Assembly (NCBI GenBank): GCA_018268135.1
Contig: JAFDXD010000120.1
Coordinates: 62,001-126,000, forward strand
Direction of reading: 5' to 3'
Length of the DNA stretch: 64,000 nt
From: Bacteroidota bacterium
Lineage (GTDB): Bacteria > Bacteroidota > Bacteroidia > Chitinophagales > Chitinophagaceae
In this document: positions 8,956 through 17,863 of the stretch, piece after piece
Numbering within the stretch: the first letter of the stretch is position 1
How the letters are laid out: each line of letters starts with the position of its first letter
Made by a program: the position numbers and the translations under genes
Notes under the pieces: model-generated
The model's database searches: none
The model's input: the letters and a program-made list of their open reading frames with translations, nothing else
What the model was told of the DNA's origin: nothing

Positions 8956-10908
8956 TTAATTTCCTACCCATTTATTATTAGCCTCATTCATATCGGGAAA
9001 CTGATGGTCTTCATCAATGGTTACCGATTTCAATTCTTCATGAGTATCAAGCTTTACCTTAAACTCTGCCGTATTGTTCCAAATTTCTACTGGGTATTCT
9101 ACTTTGCCTTTTATACCCGATTTGGTTTCATAACTCAATAATACCGGCATTGCCATCTGGTCAAGGTTTACCAGGGTTACAATAGCTCCGTTTGATGGGT
9201 TGTTTTTATCATAAGTTACAGCCGATATGCCCTGGTCGAGTTTATAATTTTCTATAAACCAGCCTTTCCAAAACCAACTTAGTTCTTCGCCTGCAGCATT
9301 ATCCATTGTATGAAAAAAATCCCATGGAGTAGGATGTTTAAACGCCCATCTTCTTATGTATTCTCTAAAGGCATAATCAAACCTGTCGGGTCCCAAAATA
9401 TGATTGCGTAATAACTCTAAACCATACCCCGGTTTGTAATATAAAGTAGCACCAATATTCATTTCTTTCATAGCATCGGGTGTATTAAAAATACTTTCGC
9501 TACCGGGGCCAAATAGATACTGTACAATATTAGATTTATCGGAATTGTCTTTATAAAACTCGCCGTTATTAAAATCTTTATCGGCAATAGAATTGATAAA
9601 AGTATTAAAGCCTTCATCCATCCAGCCATATTTTCTTTCGTTGCTTCCTACTATCATGGGAAACCAGGTGTGGCCAAACTCGTGGTCTGTAACTCCCCAA
9701 AGGCCCTTACCGCCTGCATTTGATCCACAAAAAACTATTCCCGGATACTCCATACCACTTACATTGCTGGCTACATTTGTAGCTACAGGGTAAGGATAAG
9801 GATACCATCTTTTACTATAATTTTCAATACTTCCTTTGGTAAATTCGGTAGCTCTACCCCATTTAGAATTTCCTTTTGCTTCTACAGGGTACACACTTTC
9901 TGCCAGGGCTTTTTTGCCATCTGGTAAATTTATTTTGGCTGCATCCCAAATAAATGCTTTAGAAGATGCCCATGACACATCTCTGGCATTATTCATTTTA
10001 AATTTCCAGGTAAGTGTTTTTGCTTTGGGCCTCGATGCGGGGTCTGTTACCTCATCGGCAGTGCGAATCATTACAGTATTATCGCTGGTTTTGGCCTGTT
10101 GCCATCTTTTGTATTGAAGAGGTGTAAGTACATCTAAAGGATTTTGCAATTCGCCACTAGCTACTACAATGTGAGAAGCAGGTGCAGTAATATTGAAGTC
10201 AAAATCGCCGTACTCAAGATAAAATTCGCTGGGGCCTAAATACGGATTGGTATTCCATCCTTCTACATCGTCAAATACACACATACGAGGATACCACTGT
10301 GCGACTGCATAAATGTCCCCGTTTTTTGTACTTAAAATACCGCACCTGTCTGCGCCATACTTTGGTAACGTAAACGAGTAATCGATTTTTATTTTTATAA
10401 CATCTCCTCCGGGCCTTACGGCCTTGGGTAAACGAATTTGCATACGGGTATCAGAAACAATATAATCAGCATTTTCATTACCCACTTTTACCTCGCTAAG
10501 TTTAAATCCTCCTTCAAAATGACTGGCAGCATCACCATAACGGCTTCTTTGCCCTACAGGCATACGAGCCTGGCCACGGCTGTCATTTTTAAATAAATTC
10601 TGATCGAGATACAACCACAAAAAAGGAAGGGAATGAGGACTATTGTTTTTATAGGTAATCAATACAGAGCCCTTTATTTCGTTGCTGGAATCATTTAAAG
10701 AAACATTGATTTGATAATCTGCCCTGTTTTGCCAATAGCCTGTATTAGGCTCTCCTGTAGCCGACCTGGTAATGGTACTACCCACAGGATAAAATAAGGG
10801 AGAGAATAAAGCATGTGGGTCATACTTTGTGTTGATATCAGTAGTTTGTGACAGAGCAGCAAATCCTGCTAAAATAAAAATGCAGAAAAAATAAAACCGA
10901 ATTTTCAT
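8956..10908 (-). CDS. Secreted M1-family zinc aminopeptidase
   Basis: The 650-residue protein has an N-terminal signal peptide ([20 protein letters not shown], cleavage near Gln21). The beta-rich N-domain leads to the substrate-recognition loop GMEYPG (385-390), a variant of GxMEN. The gluzincin zinc site is HEFGH (409-413) with the third ligand Glu432 in WMDEGF, giving the exact HExxH-x18-E spacing. M1 enzymes remove N-terminal residues from peptides; export suggests peptide nutrition or periplasmic turnover. The C-terminal segment (from about 540) is a small beta domain ([20 protein letters not shown]) as in many Bacteroidota M1 members. It is monocistronic with its own terminator. Confidence 0.92.
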   Translation of the reverse strand: MKIRFYFFCIFILAGFAALSQTTDINTKYDPHALFSPLFYPVGSTITRSATGEPNTGYWQNRADYQINVSLNDSSNEIKGSVLITYKNNSPHSLPFLWLYLDQNLFKNDSRGQARMPVGQRSRYGDAASHFEGGFKLSEVKVGNENADYIVSDTRMQIRLPKAVRPGGDVIKIKIDYSFTLPKYGADRCGILSTKNGDIYAVAQWYPRMCVFDDVEGWNTNPYLGPSEFYLEYGDFDFNITAPASHIVVASGELQNPLDVLTPLQYKRWQQAKTSDNTVMIRTADEVTDPASRPKAKTLTWKFKMNNARDVSWASSKAFIWDAAKINLPDGKKALAESVYPVEAKGNSKWGRATEFTKGSIENYSKRWYPYPYPVATNVASNVSGMEYPGIVFCGSNAGGKGLWGVTDHEFGHTWFPMIVGSNERKYGWMDEGFNTFINSIADKDFNNGEFYKDNSDKSNIVQYLFGPGSESIFNTPDAMKEMNIGATLYYKPGYGLELLRNHILGPDRFDYAFREYIRRWAFKHPTPWDFFHTMDNAAGEELSWFWKGWFIENYKLDQGISAVTYDKNNPSNGAIVTLVNLDQMAMPVLLSYETKSGIKGKVEYPVEIWNNTAEFKVKLDTHEELKSVTIDEDHQFPDMNEANNKWVGN

Positions 10909-10997
10909 AAATAAATAATTTTACCGAAGGTAAATATTAACCAATGAAAATAGGCTTGAATTATATAAGTGGAAATAAAATTTGCATCACCCGGTGA

Positions 10998-11750
10998 TTA
11001 CTGCCAATCCTTTATCAATTGTTGAGCTTCGGCTTTAATACGAGGGTCGTCTTCAGTTTTAGCCGGTAATATTAATACTTTTTTTAATTGCTCAAGCGCT
11101 AGTTTGGTTTCATCATTGCGATGATAAGCCTTGGCTAACTCAAGATAGTTGAGCATAAATTGCGGGCTTAAAGCTTTTGCTTTTTCATAATCAGCTATTG
11201 AATTTTTTAAAGACGCATCGGGCAAGCCGCCGAAAAAAACTTTTGCAGCAGCTCTTTCAATCATATTTAGGTTACTTACTTCGTAATTCCATTTTCCTAA
11301 AATATGCCAGGCCTTAAAATTATCAGGATTGGCTTTTAAAGCTATATCCGCATATTTTTTTATATCTTTTACGGCACTTATTTTTTCTTTCCCGCTTTTT
11401 ATAAGCACTACCCTGCCTACGGCTATGGCCATGGCTACATTGGCATCATCGCTCTGTGGCGAAACTTTTAAAGCCGATTGTGCATAGGTAATAGCAGCCT
11501 GATAATAACTATCCCGTGACTTAGTATTTGTTTGCCTATGACCAATGCGGCTACATAGCTCACTACATTTTGATAGAGCATACACATTAACCGGTTGTAT
11601 TCTTACTGCTTCTTTAAATTTTTGAAACGCTGCATTTTCATCCGGAATAGCTTCCAGCCTGTTGGCTTCATTTATTACAGAAACTATATCCTGTGATTTT
11701 GAAAAATTGATGCTGCACAAAAACAAAAGGATACAAGAAAGTGATTTCAT
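10998..11750 (-). CDS. Exported TPR protein resembling the RMD (regulator of microtubule dynamics) fold
   Basis: The 250-residue protein has a signal peptide (MKSLSCILLFLCSINFSKSQ) and then TPR-like helical pairs: FQKFKEAVRIQPVNVYALSK, YYQAAITYAQSALKVSPQSD, YADIALKANPDNFKAWHILG and LALEQLKKVLILPAKTEDDP. The order 'cells-SDDANVAMAIAVGRV...HILGKWNYEVSNL...AKVFFGGLPDASL' resembles the TPR fold of the eukaryotic FAM82/RMD family, which has bacterial homologues. No enzyme function is expected; it is likely a periplasmic scaffold. Its start lies 3 bp after the folB stop, so the two form one transcript. Confidence 0.65.
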   Translation of the reverse strand: MKSLSCILLFLCSINFSKSQDIVSVINEANRLEAIPDENAAFQKFKEAVRIQPVNVYALSKCSELCSRIGHRQTNTKSRDSYYQAAITYAQSALKVSPQSDDANVAMAIAVGRVVLIKSGKEKISAVKDIKKYADIALKANPDNFKAWHILGKWNYEVSNLNMIERAAAKVFFGGLPDASLKNSIADYEKAKALSPQFMLNYLELAKAYHRNDETKLALEQLKKVLILPAKTEDDPRIKAEAQQLIKDWQ

Positions 11751-11753
11751 AGA

Positions 11754-12104
11754 TTAATAACATTTGGAATATGACACGCCTACATTTCCTATAAAATTAG
11801 GGATAGGAGGATTTAATTTGTAAATGGTAATGTTAATATTTTTAATACGGTTATCAGTTTTATATATTTCATCACAAATATTGCCTGCAAGGGTTTCAAG
11901 TAGTTTGGACGGATGGATAAATGTATTTTTTATTGCCTGATAAATACTTACATAATTTACGGTATCAGAAAGTGATTGCACTTTTTCGGGTACATCAAAA
12001 GCCACTTCTACCGAAACTTCAAAATCATTTCCAATAATAGCTTCTTCTGCATGTACGCCATGATGTGCAAAAAACCTAAGATTATTGAGATGAATGGTAA
12101 CCAT
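11754..12104 (-). CDS. folB: Dihydroneopterin aldolase
   Basis: At 116 residues this is the normal length for FolB. It opens MVTIHLNNLRFFAHHGVHAEE, containing the conserved F-x-x-x-HG-V-x-x-E-E segment whose Glu binds the pterin, and it keeps the ETLAG-x-I motif (LLETLAGNICDEIYK, near 75) and a C-terminal NINITIYKLNPPIPN region. The enzyme converts 7,8-dihydroneopterin to 6-hydroxymethyl-dihydropterin plus glycolaldehyde in folate synthesis. folC, a later gene of the pathway, lies far away at 48173 in this window. It is the first gene of a pair with the TPR protein. Confidence 0.93.
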   Translation of the reverse strand: MVTIHLNNLRFFAHHGVHAEEAIIGNDFEVSVEVAFDVPEKVQSLSDTVNYVSIYQAIKNTFIHPSKLLETLAGNICDEIYKTDNRIKNINITIYKLNPPIPNFIGNVGVSYSKCY

Positions 12105-12177
12105 TGTAATTTTACTAAGCAGTTAATTGAAAATAAATTTTCTCTCCCCAAAAAAATAATTTCATTTTTATGTCAAA

Positions 12178-13125
12178 TTAATGAAACCCTTTTTCTCCGA
12201 GGTATCTTTCAGCATCTAGCGCAGCCATACAACCACTTCCGGCAGCAGTTACCGCCTGCCTGTAAGTTTTATCCTGCACATCGCCGGAGGCAAATACCCC
12301 GGCAATATTGGTTTTACTAGTACCCGGAATAGTTTTAATATAACCAGCCTCATCCATATCTATCCAGCCTTTAAAAATATCGCTATTGGGCTGATGGCCG
12401 ATTGCCACAAAAAAAGCGCTAACGGGTATCTCTGATTTATCTCCGGTTTTATTGTTAACTATCCTGATGGCTTCTACTTTATTACTGCCAAGCACTTCAT
12501 CGGTTTGACTATTCCAATACACTTTTATATTGGCCGTATCAAGCACTCTTTTTTGCATTACTTTACTGGCACGCATTTCATCCTTACGTACTATCATGTG
12601 AACAGTAGTACAAAGTTTAGACAGATACAATGCCTCTTCTGCTGCTGTATCGCCTGCGCCTACAATGGCCACCTCTTTTCCTTTAAAAAAGAATCCATCG
12701 CATACAGCACATGCACTTACGCCAAATCCATTAAGTCTTTGCTCACTTGGAAGCCCTAACCATTTAGCAGAAGCGCCTGTACTTATTATTACTGAATCTG
12801 CCTCTATCCATTTTTCTTCATCTATTTCCACTTTTAACGGGTGCCCCGAAAAATCTACTTTTGTAGCAAGTCCATAGCGGATATCAGTACCCATTCTTGC
12901 GGCTTGTTTTTCAAAATGCAGCATCATCTCAGGGCCTTGTATCCCGTCGGGATAGCCAGGGTAGTTTTCTACTTCAGTAGTAATGGTCAACTGCCCTCCC
13001 GGCTGAATGCCTTGATACAGCAAGGGTTTTAGATTAGCACGTGATGCATAAATTGCTGCTGTGTAGCCTGCAGGCCCCGAGCCTATTATTAAACATTTTA
13101 CTTTTTCTACTACTTTATTTTCCAT
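12178..13125 (-). CDS. trxB: Thioredoxin-disulfide reductase
   Basis: The 315-residue flavoprotein has the FAD-binding dinucleotide motif GSGPAG (15-20), the redox-active CAVC pair (Cys139 and Cys142, in CAVCDG), the NADPH motif GAGDTAAEEA near 156 and the C-terminal FAD contact GVFASGDVQDKTYRQ near 280. It transfers electrons from NADPH to thioredoxin, supporting ribonucleotide reductase and methionine sulfoxide reductases such as the MsrA at 38206. It is the low-molecular-weight bacterial type, with no selenocysteine tail. It appears to be transcribed on its own. Confidence 0.96.
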   Translation of the reverse strand: MENKVVEKVKCLIIGSGPAGYTAAIYASRANLKPLLYQGIQPGGQLTITTEVENYPGYPDGIQGPEMMLHFEKQAARMGTDIRYGLATKVDFSGHPLKVEIDEEKWIEADSVIISTGASAKWLGLPSEQRLNGFGVSACAVCDGFFFKGKEVAIVGAGDTAAEEALYLSKLCTTVHMIVRKDEMRASKVMQKRVLDTANIKVYWNSQTDEVLGSNKVEAIRIVNNKTGDKSEIPVSAFFVAIGHQPNSDIFKGWIDMDEAGYIKTIPGTSKTNIAGVFASGDVQDKTYRQAVTAAGSGCMAALDAERYLGEKGFH

Positions 13126-13196
13126 TTAATTGTGTTTCATTTTAATTTGGTGAAAATAACTCAATTTATAATTATTGCATTTGCTATAAAAATAAT

Positions 13197-14072
13197 TTAT
13201 GGAACGGTTTCGGTTTTGTACCAGGCTGCATAGCCGCTAAAAACCCCCAATGCACCATTACTAATATTGCCCAATACTTTATTTGGTTGGGCAAATGGGT
13301 TACCAATACTTTGATAGGCAAACTCCCAGCTACTCCAAAAAGTAAATACCGGTTTAGAAATATTACAAAATTTTAAAGTTACCACATCGCCCCGTTTAAA
13401 AAAATTACTGTCTGCCTTGGGCTTATTATTTCTGTCTATCCCTTGCGGAAATTGTACATCGTAAGTATGTCCATCTATTACCTGATCATCATACACAGAG
13501 TTTTCGCCAGGCAAAAAAGGGCCATTATTTTTTTTGGTAAAATATCTTATATAGTTTCCCAGGCCGGGAGGGTCAGTAGCTCTTACAAACAATACTCTTT
13601 TATTGGTATCAGGATTGTTGGGCGCTTGTTTAAAATACATAGAATCAGGATAAGTAGCCAATGCAGGTATAAGTACAGTAGATTGATACTCTTTTCCGCC
13701 GGTTATTATTTTCAGGCTATACTGCTTGTTTAGCTCACCATTAAATGCTGTAGCCAGGTTTGCAGAGTCTATGCTGTAATAAAACGTATGCAAGCCGGGG
13801 GCAATGGTTGTACTATATTCTTTTAACTTGTGAGTGAGTACTCCATTTGAAATAAATACATCTGCATTATGAATAAAAGAAGAATCTAATAACTGTGGGC
13901 TAATACTTGAAAAAAAAGAAAAGCTTTTTGTAAGTACTACTATTGGAGCTTTATCATTTTCTATTTGAGCATCTACTACTACAAGTGCTGTAGTATCATG
14001 TAATTTTAAATTAATATCTTTTTCGCAGGAGGCAAATACAAAAATCGCCATGATAAATAACCAATACTTCAT
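13197..14072 (-). CDS. DUF4249 family lipoprotein
   Basis: The 291-residue protein has a lipoprotein signal (MKYWLFIMAIFVFASC, Cys16) followed at once by EKDINLKLHDTTALVVVDAQ, the diagnostic start of DUF4249. The rest is beta-rich, with features of that family such as 'DVFISNG', 'YSLKIITGGKEYQS' and 'VTLKFCNISKPVFTFWSSWE'. DUF4249 genes usually sit next to a TonB-dependent receptor; none is present here, so this copy is an orphan. Its function is unknown, presumably outer-membrane and partner-dependent. A TAATTTTG box ends 4 nt before the ATG. Confidence 0.85.
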   Translation of the reverse strand: MKYWLFIMAIFVFASCEKDINLKLHDTTALVVVDAQIENDKAPIVVLTKSFSFFSSISPQLLDSSFIHNADVFISNGVLTHKLKEYSTTIAPGLHTFYYSIDSANLATAFNGELNKQYSLKIITGGKEYQSTVLIPALATYPDSMYFKQAPNNPDTNKRVLFVRATDPPGLGNYIRYFTKKNNGPFLPGENSVYDDQVIDGHTYDVQFPQGIDRNNKPKADSNFFKRGDVVTLKFCNISKPVFTFWSSWEFAYQSIGNPFAQPNKVLGNISNGALGVFSGYAAWYKTETVP

Positions 14073-14076
14073 TTTA

Positions 14077-14084
14077 CAAAATTA
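14077..14084 (-). promoter_or_regulatory. -7 box (TAATTTTG) ending 4 nt before the DUF4249 start codon
   Basis: The minus strand reads TAATTTTG, matching TAnnTTTG, with only 4 nt between its last G and the ATG. This spacing predicts transcription starting at or within a few bases of the ATG (a leaderless mRNA). No -33 box is obvious. Confidence 0.4.
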
Positions 14085-14093
14085 GCTAATTAC

Positions 14094-14127
14094 CAAAAGA
14101 AAAGAGCAGCCCTAAAGCTGCCCTCTT
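14094..14127 (-). terminator. Intrinsic terminator after the repeat/T9SS gene
   Basis: On the minus strand, GGGCAGC and GCTGCTC arms form an imperfect GC-rich hairpin followed by TTTTCTTTTGG. It starts 22 nt beyond the stop codon of the T9SS-sorted protein and closes that two-gene unit. Confidence 0.6.
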
Positions 14128-14148
14128 TTGTGTATGAAGAAGAAAAAT

Positions 14149-15093
14149 TTATTGCAAAATGATTCTTTCTGTACTATTGATGGTAGATGTTTTTACCTGA
14201 ATAAAATAAGTACCTTTTGCATAATGACTAAGGTCGATGGTAATGATGGACGGGCCACCTGCTTCCATTCTTAACTGGTTTACTACTACCCCAAGTGTAT
14301 TGGAGATATTAATAACTTTTGGTTGAGTACGCATACCATCAGCAAGAGCAATATTTACCAGTCCATTTGTGGGATTGGGATAATATTTTACCTGAGTTGC
14401 ATTTTCCATATCAAACTTTACAAGCCTTGCCGGCGTAAGAATAAATTTGCCATCTCTATCTACCTGTTTTAACCTGTAATAGTTAGTGCCAGGAAGCGGG
14501 TCGTAATCAGTAAAGCTGTATTGAATGGCTATGGCAGAATTACCTGTTGCCAAAATTTTACCAATGGGTAAAAAGCTAATGGCGTCATTACTTCTTTGCA
14601 CTTCAAAATAGTCATTATTTATCTCCTGTGCAGTTTGCCATTTTAATATTGAGGCAGTTTCATTAAGCTTGCTTGCAGTAAAATAGGTAAGTGTAACCGG
14701 CAGAGGGCCTTGTGGCCTGTAATTAGAAGCCCAGCCATCGCCTATTCCGCCGCTAAAAATGCTTACACTTGATTGCACATAATTTTTGCTATCCCAGCCG
14801 TCAGCTTTACCACCGCTAAAAATACTAACATTTGATTGTACATAATTTTTGCTATCCCATCCATTGCCAGCACCTCCTTTAAAAATATTAGAGCCTGCCT
14901 GCAAATAATTAAGAGAACTCCAGCCATCGGCAATGCCACCTTTAAAAATATTAGAACCTGCTTGTACATAATTAAGTGAGTTCCAGCCATCGGCATTGCC
15001 ACCTTTAAATATGGCATTATTTTGTGCCAATGAAACAAAAAAACATAAAGATAAGGACATCAAAAGCAGCGATTGTTTTATTATCCATTTCAT
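14149..15093 (-). CDS. Secreted protein with five 21-residue repeats and a T9SS type A sorting domain
   Basis: The 314-residue protein has a signal peptide (MKWIIKQSLLLMSLSLCFFVSLAQ). Residues 26-130 hold five tandem 21-residue units with consensus IFxGGxxDGWxSxNYxQ. A short hinge (PLPVTLTYFTASKLNE) leads to a fibronectin-like segment common in Bacteroidota surface proteins (ALLKWQTAQEINNDYFEVQR type). The C-terminal 80 residues are a type IX sorting domain (VKYYPNPTNGLVNIALADG, ending with GTYFIQVKTSTINSTERIIL). The protein should cross the outer membrane by the T9SS and be released or anchored. It lies 29 bp downstream of a secreted FGE-fold gene and shares its promoter. Confidence 0.85.
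   Translation of the reverse strand: MKWIIKQSLLLMSLSLCFFVSLAQNNAIFKGGNADGWNSLNYVQAGSNIFKGGIADGWSSLNYLQAGSNIFKGGAGNGWDSKNYVQSNVSIFSGGKADGWDSKNYVQSSVSIFSGGIGDGWASNYRPQGPLPVTLTYFTASKLNETASILKWQTAQEINNDYFEVQRSNDAISFLPIGKILATGNSAIAIQYSFTDYDPLPGTNYYRLKQVDRDGKFILTPARLVKFDMENATQVKYYPNPTNGLVNIALADGMRTQPKVINISNTLGVVVNQLRMEAGGPSIITIDLSHYAKGTYFIQVKTSTINSTERIILQ
14707..15018 (-). repeat. Tandem 63-bp coding repeats (five units)
   Basis: Period-63 repeats encode the 21-residue IFxGGxxDGW units. Isoleucine codons of successive units begin at residues 28, 49, 70, 91 and 112. Units 1-2 and 3-4 are most alike at DNA level, indicating local duplication. Alternative frames stay open across the array because of the repetition. 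Confidence 0.8.
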
Positions 15094-15122
15094 AAAAATT
15101 GTTTTGGGTGAAAGGATAAATT

Positions 15123-16520
15123 TTATTCTGCTGTGCGGGCCAGTCTTATACCGAGATAAGTTAAACGACTGGTATAAGTGGTATTAACAGATCCATAATA
15201 TCTTTCAGATAATCTACATTGTGCCACAGCATCATTAAAATAACCTCCTCTCAAAGCATAACCGTTTGAAGTTGCAGGCCAGTTTGCTACATTTGCATCA
15301 CCACTGGCATCAAGGTTTCCATCTCCCTGGTTAGGTACAAATGCACGGCCCTGTGTAGCGCCCACGCTAATGGTTAATTCGTTTACATTTCCACTCATAT
15401 CCATTACGCCATAATAAGTGCCGCCACTTTGTTGCCGATCGCTGGTTGCAGTTGCATAAATCCCGGTACGTATAGGAGTTCCCATCCCGCCTGCGGCATT
15501 TATATTACCGTTATTTGCTGTTTCATTATCCAGACCGAGATTGGTAACAAGTGAGGTAGTTGCAGCTGTTGTATTTCCCCATGCATATTCGTTTGGAATT
15601 GGAACCTGGTTTGATCCCCGACATGCTTTTTCATATTCCAGTTCTGTAAAAGGGCGCATACCTGCCCAATCGGCAAAAGCTAGTTCATCTGTTATACTTA
15701 ATGCATTTGCTGCTCTCTCTGGCTGAGGAGCAACAAGGTTTGGATGGGTGCCTGTATATATACCGGTATAACGGTTATTTGCACGTGCTAAATCCAGGTT
15801 ATTTAAAAAATCAACATACTGTTGTTGACTACACTCATATTTCATAATCCAAAAGGCTTTGAAACCTTTGGGAAAATTGGCTGGTATCGGACCACCTCTG
15901 TCTCCGCCTAATCCATTGTCATCATTGTAATAAAGATTACCGGCAGTATTTGCAACATTAATTGCGCTTTCTGATGTTACATTATACGGGGTCGTTTTAC
16001 TTCCTTCAATAAAATGATTTTCTTCTGTACCTCCACTTCCAAGCAAATAGGCTCCTTGTGGAATATACACCATTTCAAGAGCAAAGACCCTTATTTCTAC
16101 ACTATCCGTATTTAATACACCATCTACTCCGTAATCCCAACGTATTTTAGCTCCTGTATAATTTACATTGCCGGTAAAATCAGCGCCGGGGAGTGTGTGA
16201 TAAATCCAGATACCTTTTCCATCTGCTGAAGTTTGTATTACTGAACCAGTGGGAGCTGTTGCACCAGAAGCATCAATGGTTGCATGCTGCCAGGTATTGC
16301 TTGTTTTTTTTCTGAATTTTACAAATATCCATGCACCGTCGTAGTTGGTTTCGTTGGTGATGGTACGCCAGCTATTCTCCCAGCTTACATCAAAATTAAT
16401 GATGGAATACTGGCTGCCGGTATTTTGGCCATTGAGTAACACATTTGCCAATTGAATATTATTGGCTTTAATAAATGGGGCGGATAACAAAAGTATCCAT
16501 AAGAAGTAAATTCTTTTCAT
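15123..16520 (-). CDS. Secreted formylglycine-generating-enzyme-fold (SUMF1) protein
   Basis: The 465-residue product has a signal peptide (MKRIYFLWILLLSAPFIKA), a beta-rich N-domain to about residue 150 (INFDVSWENSWRTITNETNY, WIFVKFRKKTSN) and a SUMF1/FGE-sulfatase domain from MVYIPQGAYLLGSGG to the end. FGE-fold hallmarks are FWIMKYECSQQQYVDFLN, MRPFTELEYEKACRG, YGVMDMSGNVNEL and YALRGGYFND. Only one Cys (435, in QCRLSER) is present where true oxygen-dependent FGE has two. A sulfatase-activating role is therefore unlikely; a ligand-binding or structural role is more plausible. It is the first gene of a pair with the repeat/T9SS protein. Confidence 0.85.
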   Translation of the reverse strand: MKRIYFLWILLLSAPFIKANNIQLANVLLNGQNTGSQYSIINFDVSWENSWRTITNETNYDGAWIFVKFRKKTSNTWQHATIDASGATAPTGSVIQTSADGKGIWIYHTLPGADFTGNVNYTGAKIRWDYGVDGVLNTDSVEIRVFALEMVYIPQGAYLLGSGGTEENHFIEGSKTTPYNVTSESAINVANTAGNLYYNDDNGLGGDRGGPIPANFPKGFKAFWIMKYECSQQQYVDFLNNLDLARANNRYTGIYTGTHPNLVAPQPERAANALSITDELAFADWAGMRPFTELEYEKACRGSNQVPIPNEYAWGNTTAATTSLVTNLGLDNETANNGNINAAGGMGTPIRTGIYATATSDRQQSGGTYYGVMDMSGNVNELTISVGATQGRAFVPNQGDGNLDASGDANVANWPATSNGYALRGGYFNDAVAQCRLSERYYGSVNTTYTSRLTYLGIRLARTAE

Positions 16521-16545
16521 ACAAAAAATTTAAAAATTCTTTGTA

Positions 16546-16576
16546 CAAAAATATTTTGATGTTATACTGTTGACAA
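16546..16576 (-). promoter_or_regulatory. Promoter of the FGE-fold/repeat-protein operon
   Basis: On the minus strand TTG (16576-16574) is followed after 20 nt by TATTTTTG (16553-16546), matching the Bacteroidota -33/-7 arrangement. The start codon lies 25 nt further on. Confidence 0.6.
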
Positions 16577-16600
16577 TACCGTGTGGTGGGTATTTATTAA

Positions 16601-16632
16601 AAACAAAATTCCCCGACCATGGCCGAGGAATT
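16601..16632 (-). terminator. Intrinsic terminator of rpoD
   Basis: ATTCCCCGACC pairs with GGCCGAGGAAT (16608-16618 with 16621-16631, two G-T pairs), and on the minus strand a TTTTGTTT tract follows. It lies about 20 nt beyond the rpoD stop codon. Confidence 0.8.
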
Positions 16633-16653
16633 TATATAAAAAAAATATAAGGT

Positions 16654-17511
16654 TTATCCTAAATAAGCTTTTAAAGCGCCGCTGTATCTTGCTTTTTGCA
16701 AACGCTTAATTGCTCTTTCTTTAATTTGGCGGATACGCTCTTTAGTAAGATCATACTTTTGACCAATTTGCTCAATGGTAACACCATTTTCGCCATCCAG
16801 GCCAAAATATGCATTTACAATCTCAGCTTCTCTTGGGCTTAATGATTTTAAAACCCTGCGAATTTCATTTTTTAATGAGTCGTGCATTACATCTTCATCC
16901 GTTTCTGCACCACCTTTTAAAAGGTCGCCCATTGCTACATCTTCTGCTTCATGCACAGGTGCATCTAAAGAAGTATGCCTTGTATTGCTCTGAAAAATAT
17001 TGTTGATTTCTGTTTCACTCATTTCCAGCAATTCGGCCAGCTCTTCGGTAGAAGGCTCCCTCTCATGCTCCTGCTCAAAAGCCATATAAGCTTTGTTGGC
17101 TTTATTGTATGTGCCAATTTTATTTTGTGGCAAACGTACCAGCCTACCCTGCTCTGCCAAAGCCTGCAATATAGACTGACGAATCCACCATACAGCATAA
17201 GAAATAAATTTAAACCCTTTGGTTTCATCAAAGCGCTGTGCAGCTTTTATCAAACCCAGATTTCCTTCATTAATTAAATCACTAAGAGAAAGCCCCTGAT
17301 GTTGATATTGCTTTGCTACGGATACCACAAACCTTAGGTTGGCCTGCACCAACTTGTCTAATGCCCGCTGATCGCCCATTTTAATTTTTTGTGCTAAAAT
17401 GGTTTCCTCTTCAGGAGTAATCATAGAGATTTTTGAAATTTCCTGTAGGTACTTTTCTACCGCTTGCGAATCCCTGTTGGTTATCTGGGTAGCTATTTTT
17501 AATTGCCTCAT
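16654..17511 (-). CDS. rpoD: Primary RNA polymerase sigma factor (short Bacteroidota type)
   Basis: At 285 residues this sigma-70 factor has the compact form typical of Bacteroidota, lacking the long region 1.1. Region 1.2 is DSQAVEKYLQEISKI (14-28). Region 2 has NLRFVVSVAKQYQHQGLSLS, DLINEGNLGLIKAAQRFDE and the promoter-melting KGFKFISYAVWWIRQ. Region 4 ends in the helix-turn-helix GVTIEQIGQKYDLTKERIRQ. It should recognise the unusual TTTG / TAnnTTTG promoters that recur in this window. It is monocistronic, with its own terminator and a box about 107 nt upstream. No N-terminal anti-sigma or stress feature is visible, so the housekeeping role is likely. Confidence 0.95.
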   Translation of the reverse strand: MRQLKIATQITNRDSQAVEKYLQEISKISMITPEEETILAQKIKMGDQRALDKLVQANLRFVVSVAKQYQHQGLSLSDLINEGNLGLIKAAQRFDETKGFKFISYAVWWIRQSILQALAEQGRLVRLPQNKIGTYNKANKAYMAFEQEHEREPSTEELAELLEMSETEINNIFQSNTRHTSLDAPVHEAEDVAMGDLLKGGAETDEDVMHDSLKNEIRRVLKSLSPREAEIVNAYFGLDGENGVTIEQIGQKYDLTKERIRQIKERAIKRLQKARYSGALKAYLG

Positions 17512-17851
17512 TATATGGTATTATATTCTGAAATTATTACAATAGTTAGACGACATTTTTGAGTAAAAAGTTGCAAACCTGTGAAAAAAATGCTGATTTA
17601 TACTCAAAAAGTGTGTGCAAAGGTACTATGCAAATCTTGTAATTCATAGCACAATCTTAAAAAATGGAAAAATGCTGTATAAATGATACCCACATATTAA
17701 AAATAATTGCACTCTGAATCATTAACTAAAATAATAAAACAAGAGAGCATTGTAATACTCATTAAATTTATAACCCAGATGAAGTAGAAAAATTAGCAGG
17801 CGAAAAATCTCAAATAATCACCCTGTCTGCTAAAATAAAAACTGGTTTAAT
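17512..17851. other. Divergent intergenic region rpoD / threonine aldolase
   Basis: About 340 bp without a supported gene. It holds a minus-strand -7 box for rpoD (17618-17625). At about 17769-17867 an open plus frame reads IYNPDEVEKLAGEKSQIITL and onward to a TGA that overlaps the aldolase start region. That frame has no start codon and is closed by an upstream stop, so it may be a gene scar or chance. No tRNA-like fold was seen. Confidence 0.4.
17618..17625 (-). promoter_or_regulatory. -7 promoter box (TACCTTTG) of rpoD
   Basis: The minus strand reads TACCTTTG, a perfect TAnnTTTG, 106 nt before the rpoD ATG. The -33 element is not clear. Confidence 0.4.
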
Positions 17852-17859
17852 TACATTTG
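17852..17859 (+). promoter_or_regulatory. -7 box (TACATTTG) ending 4 nt before the threonine aldolase start
   Basis: A perfect TAnnTTTG is followed by TCAG and then the ATG at 17864. This spacing would place the transcription start at or next to the start codon, i.e. a leaderless transcript. Confidence 0.45.
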
Positions 17860-17863
17860 TCAG

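Noticed and set aside
10986..10998. Palindrome ATCACCCGGTGAT at the TPR gene end
   Set aside because: The loop is too small to fold as a terminator and no T tract follows on either strand.
14763..15038. 91-codon alternative frame across the 63-bp repeats
   Set aside because: It is open only because the in-frame repeat units copy the same out-of-frame sequence; the real frame has a signal peptide and a T9SS domain.
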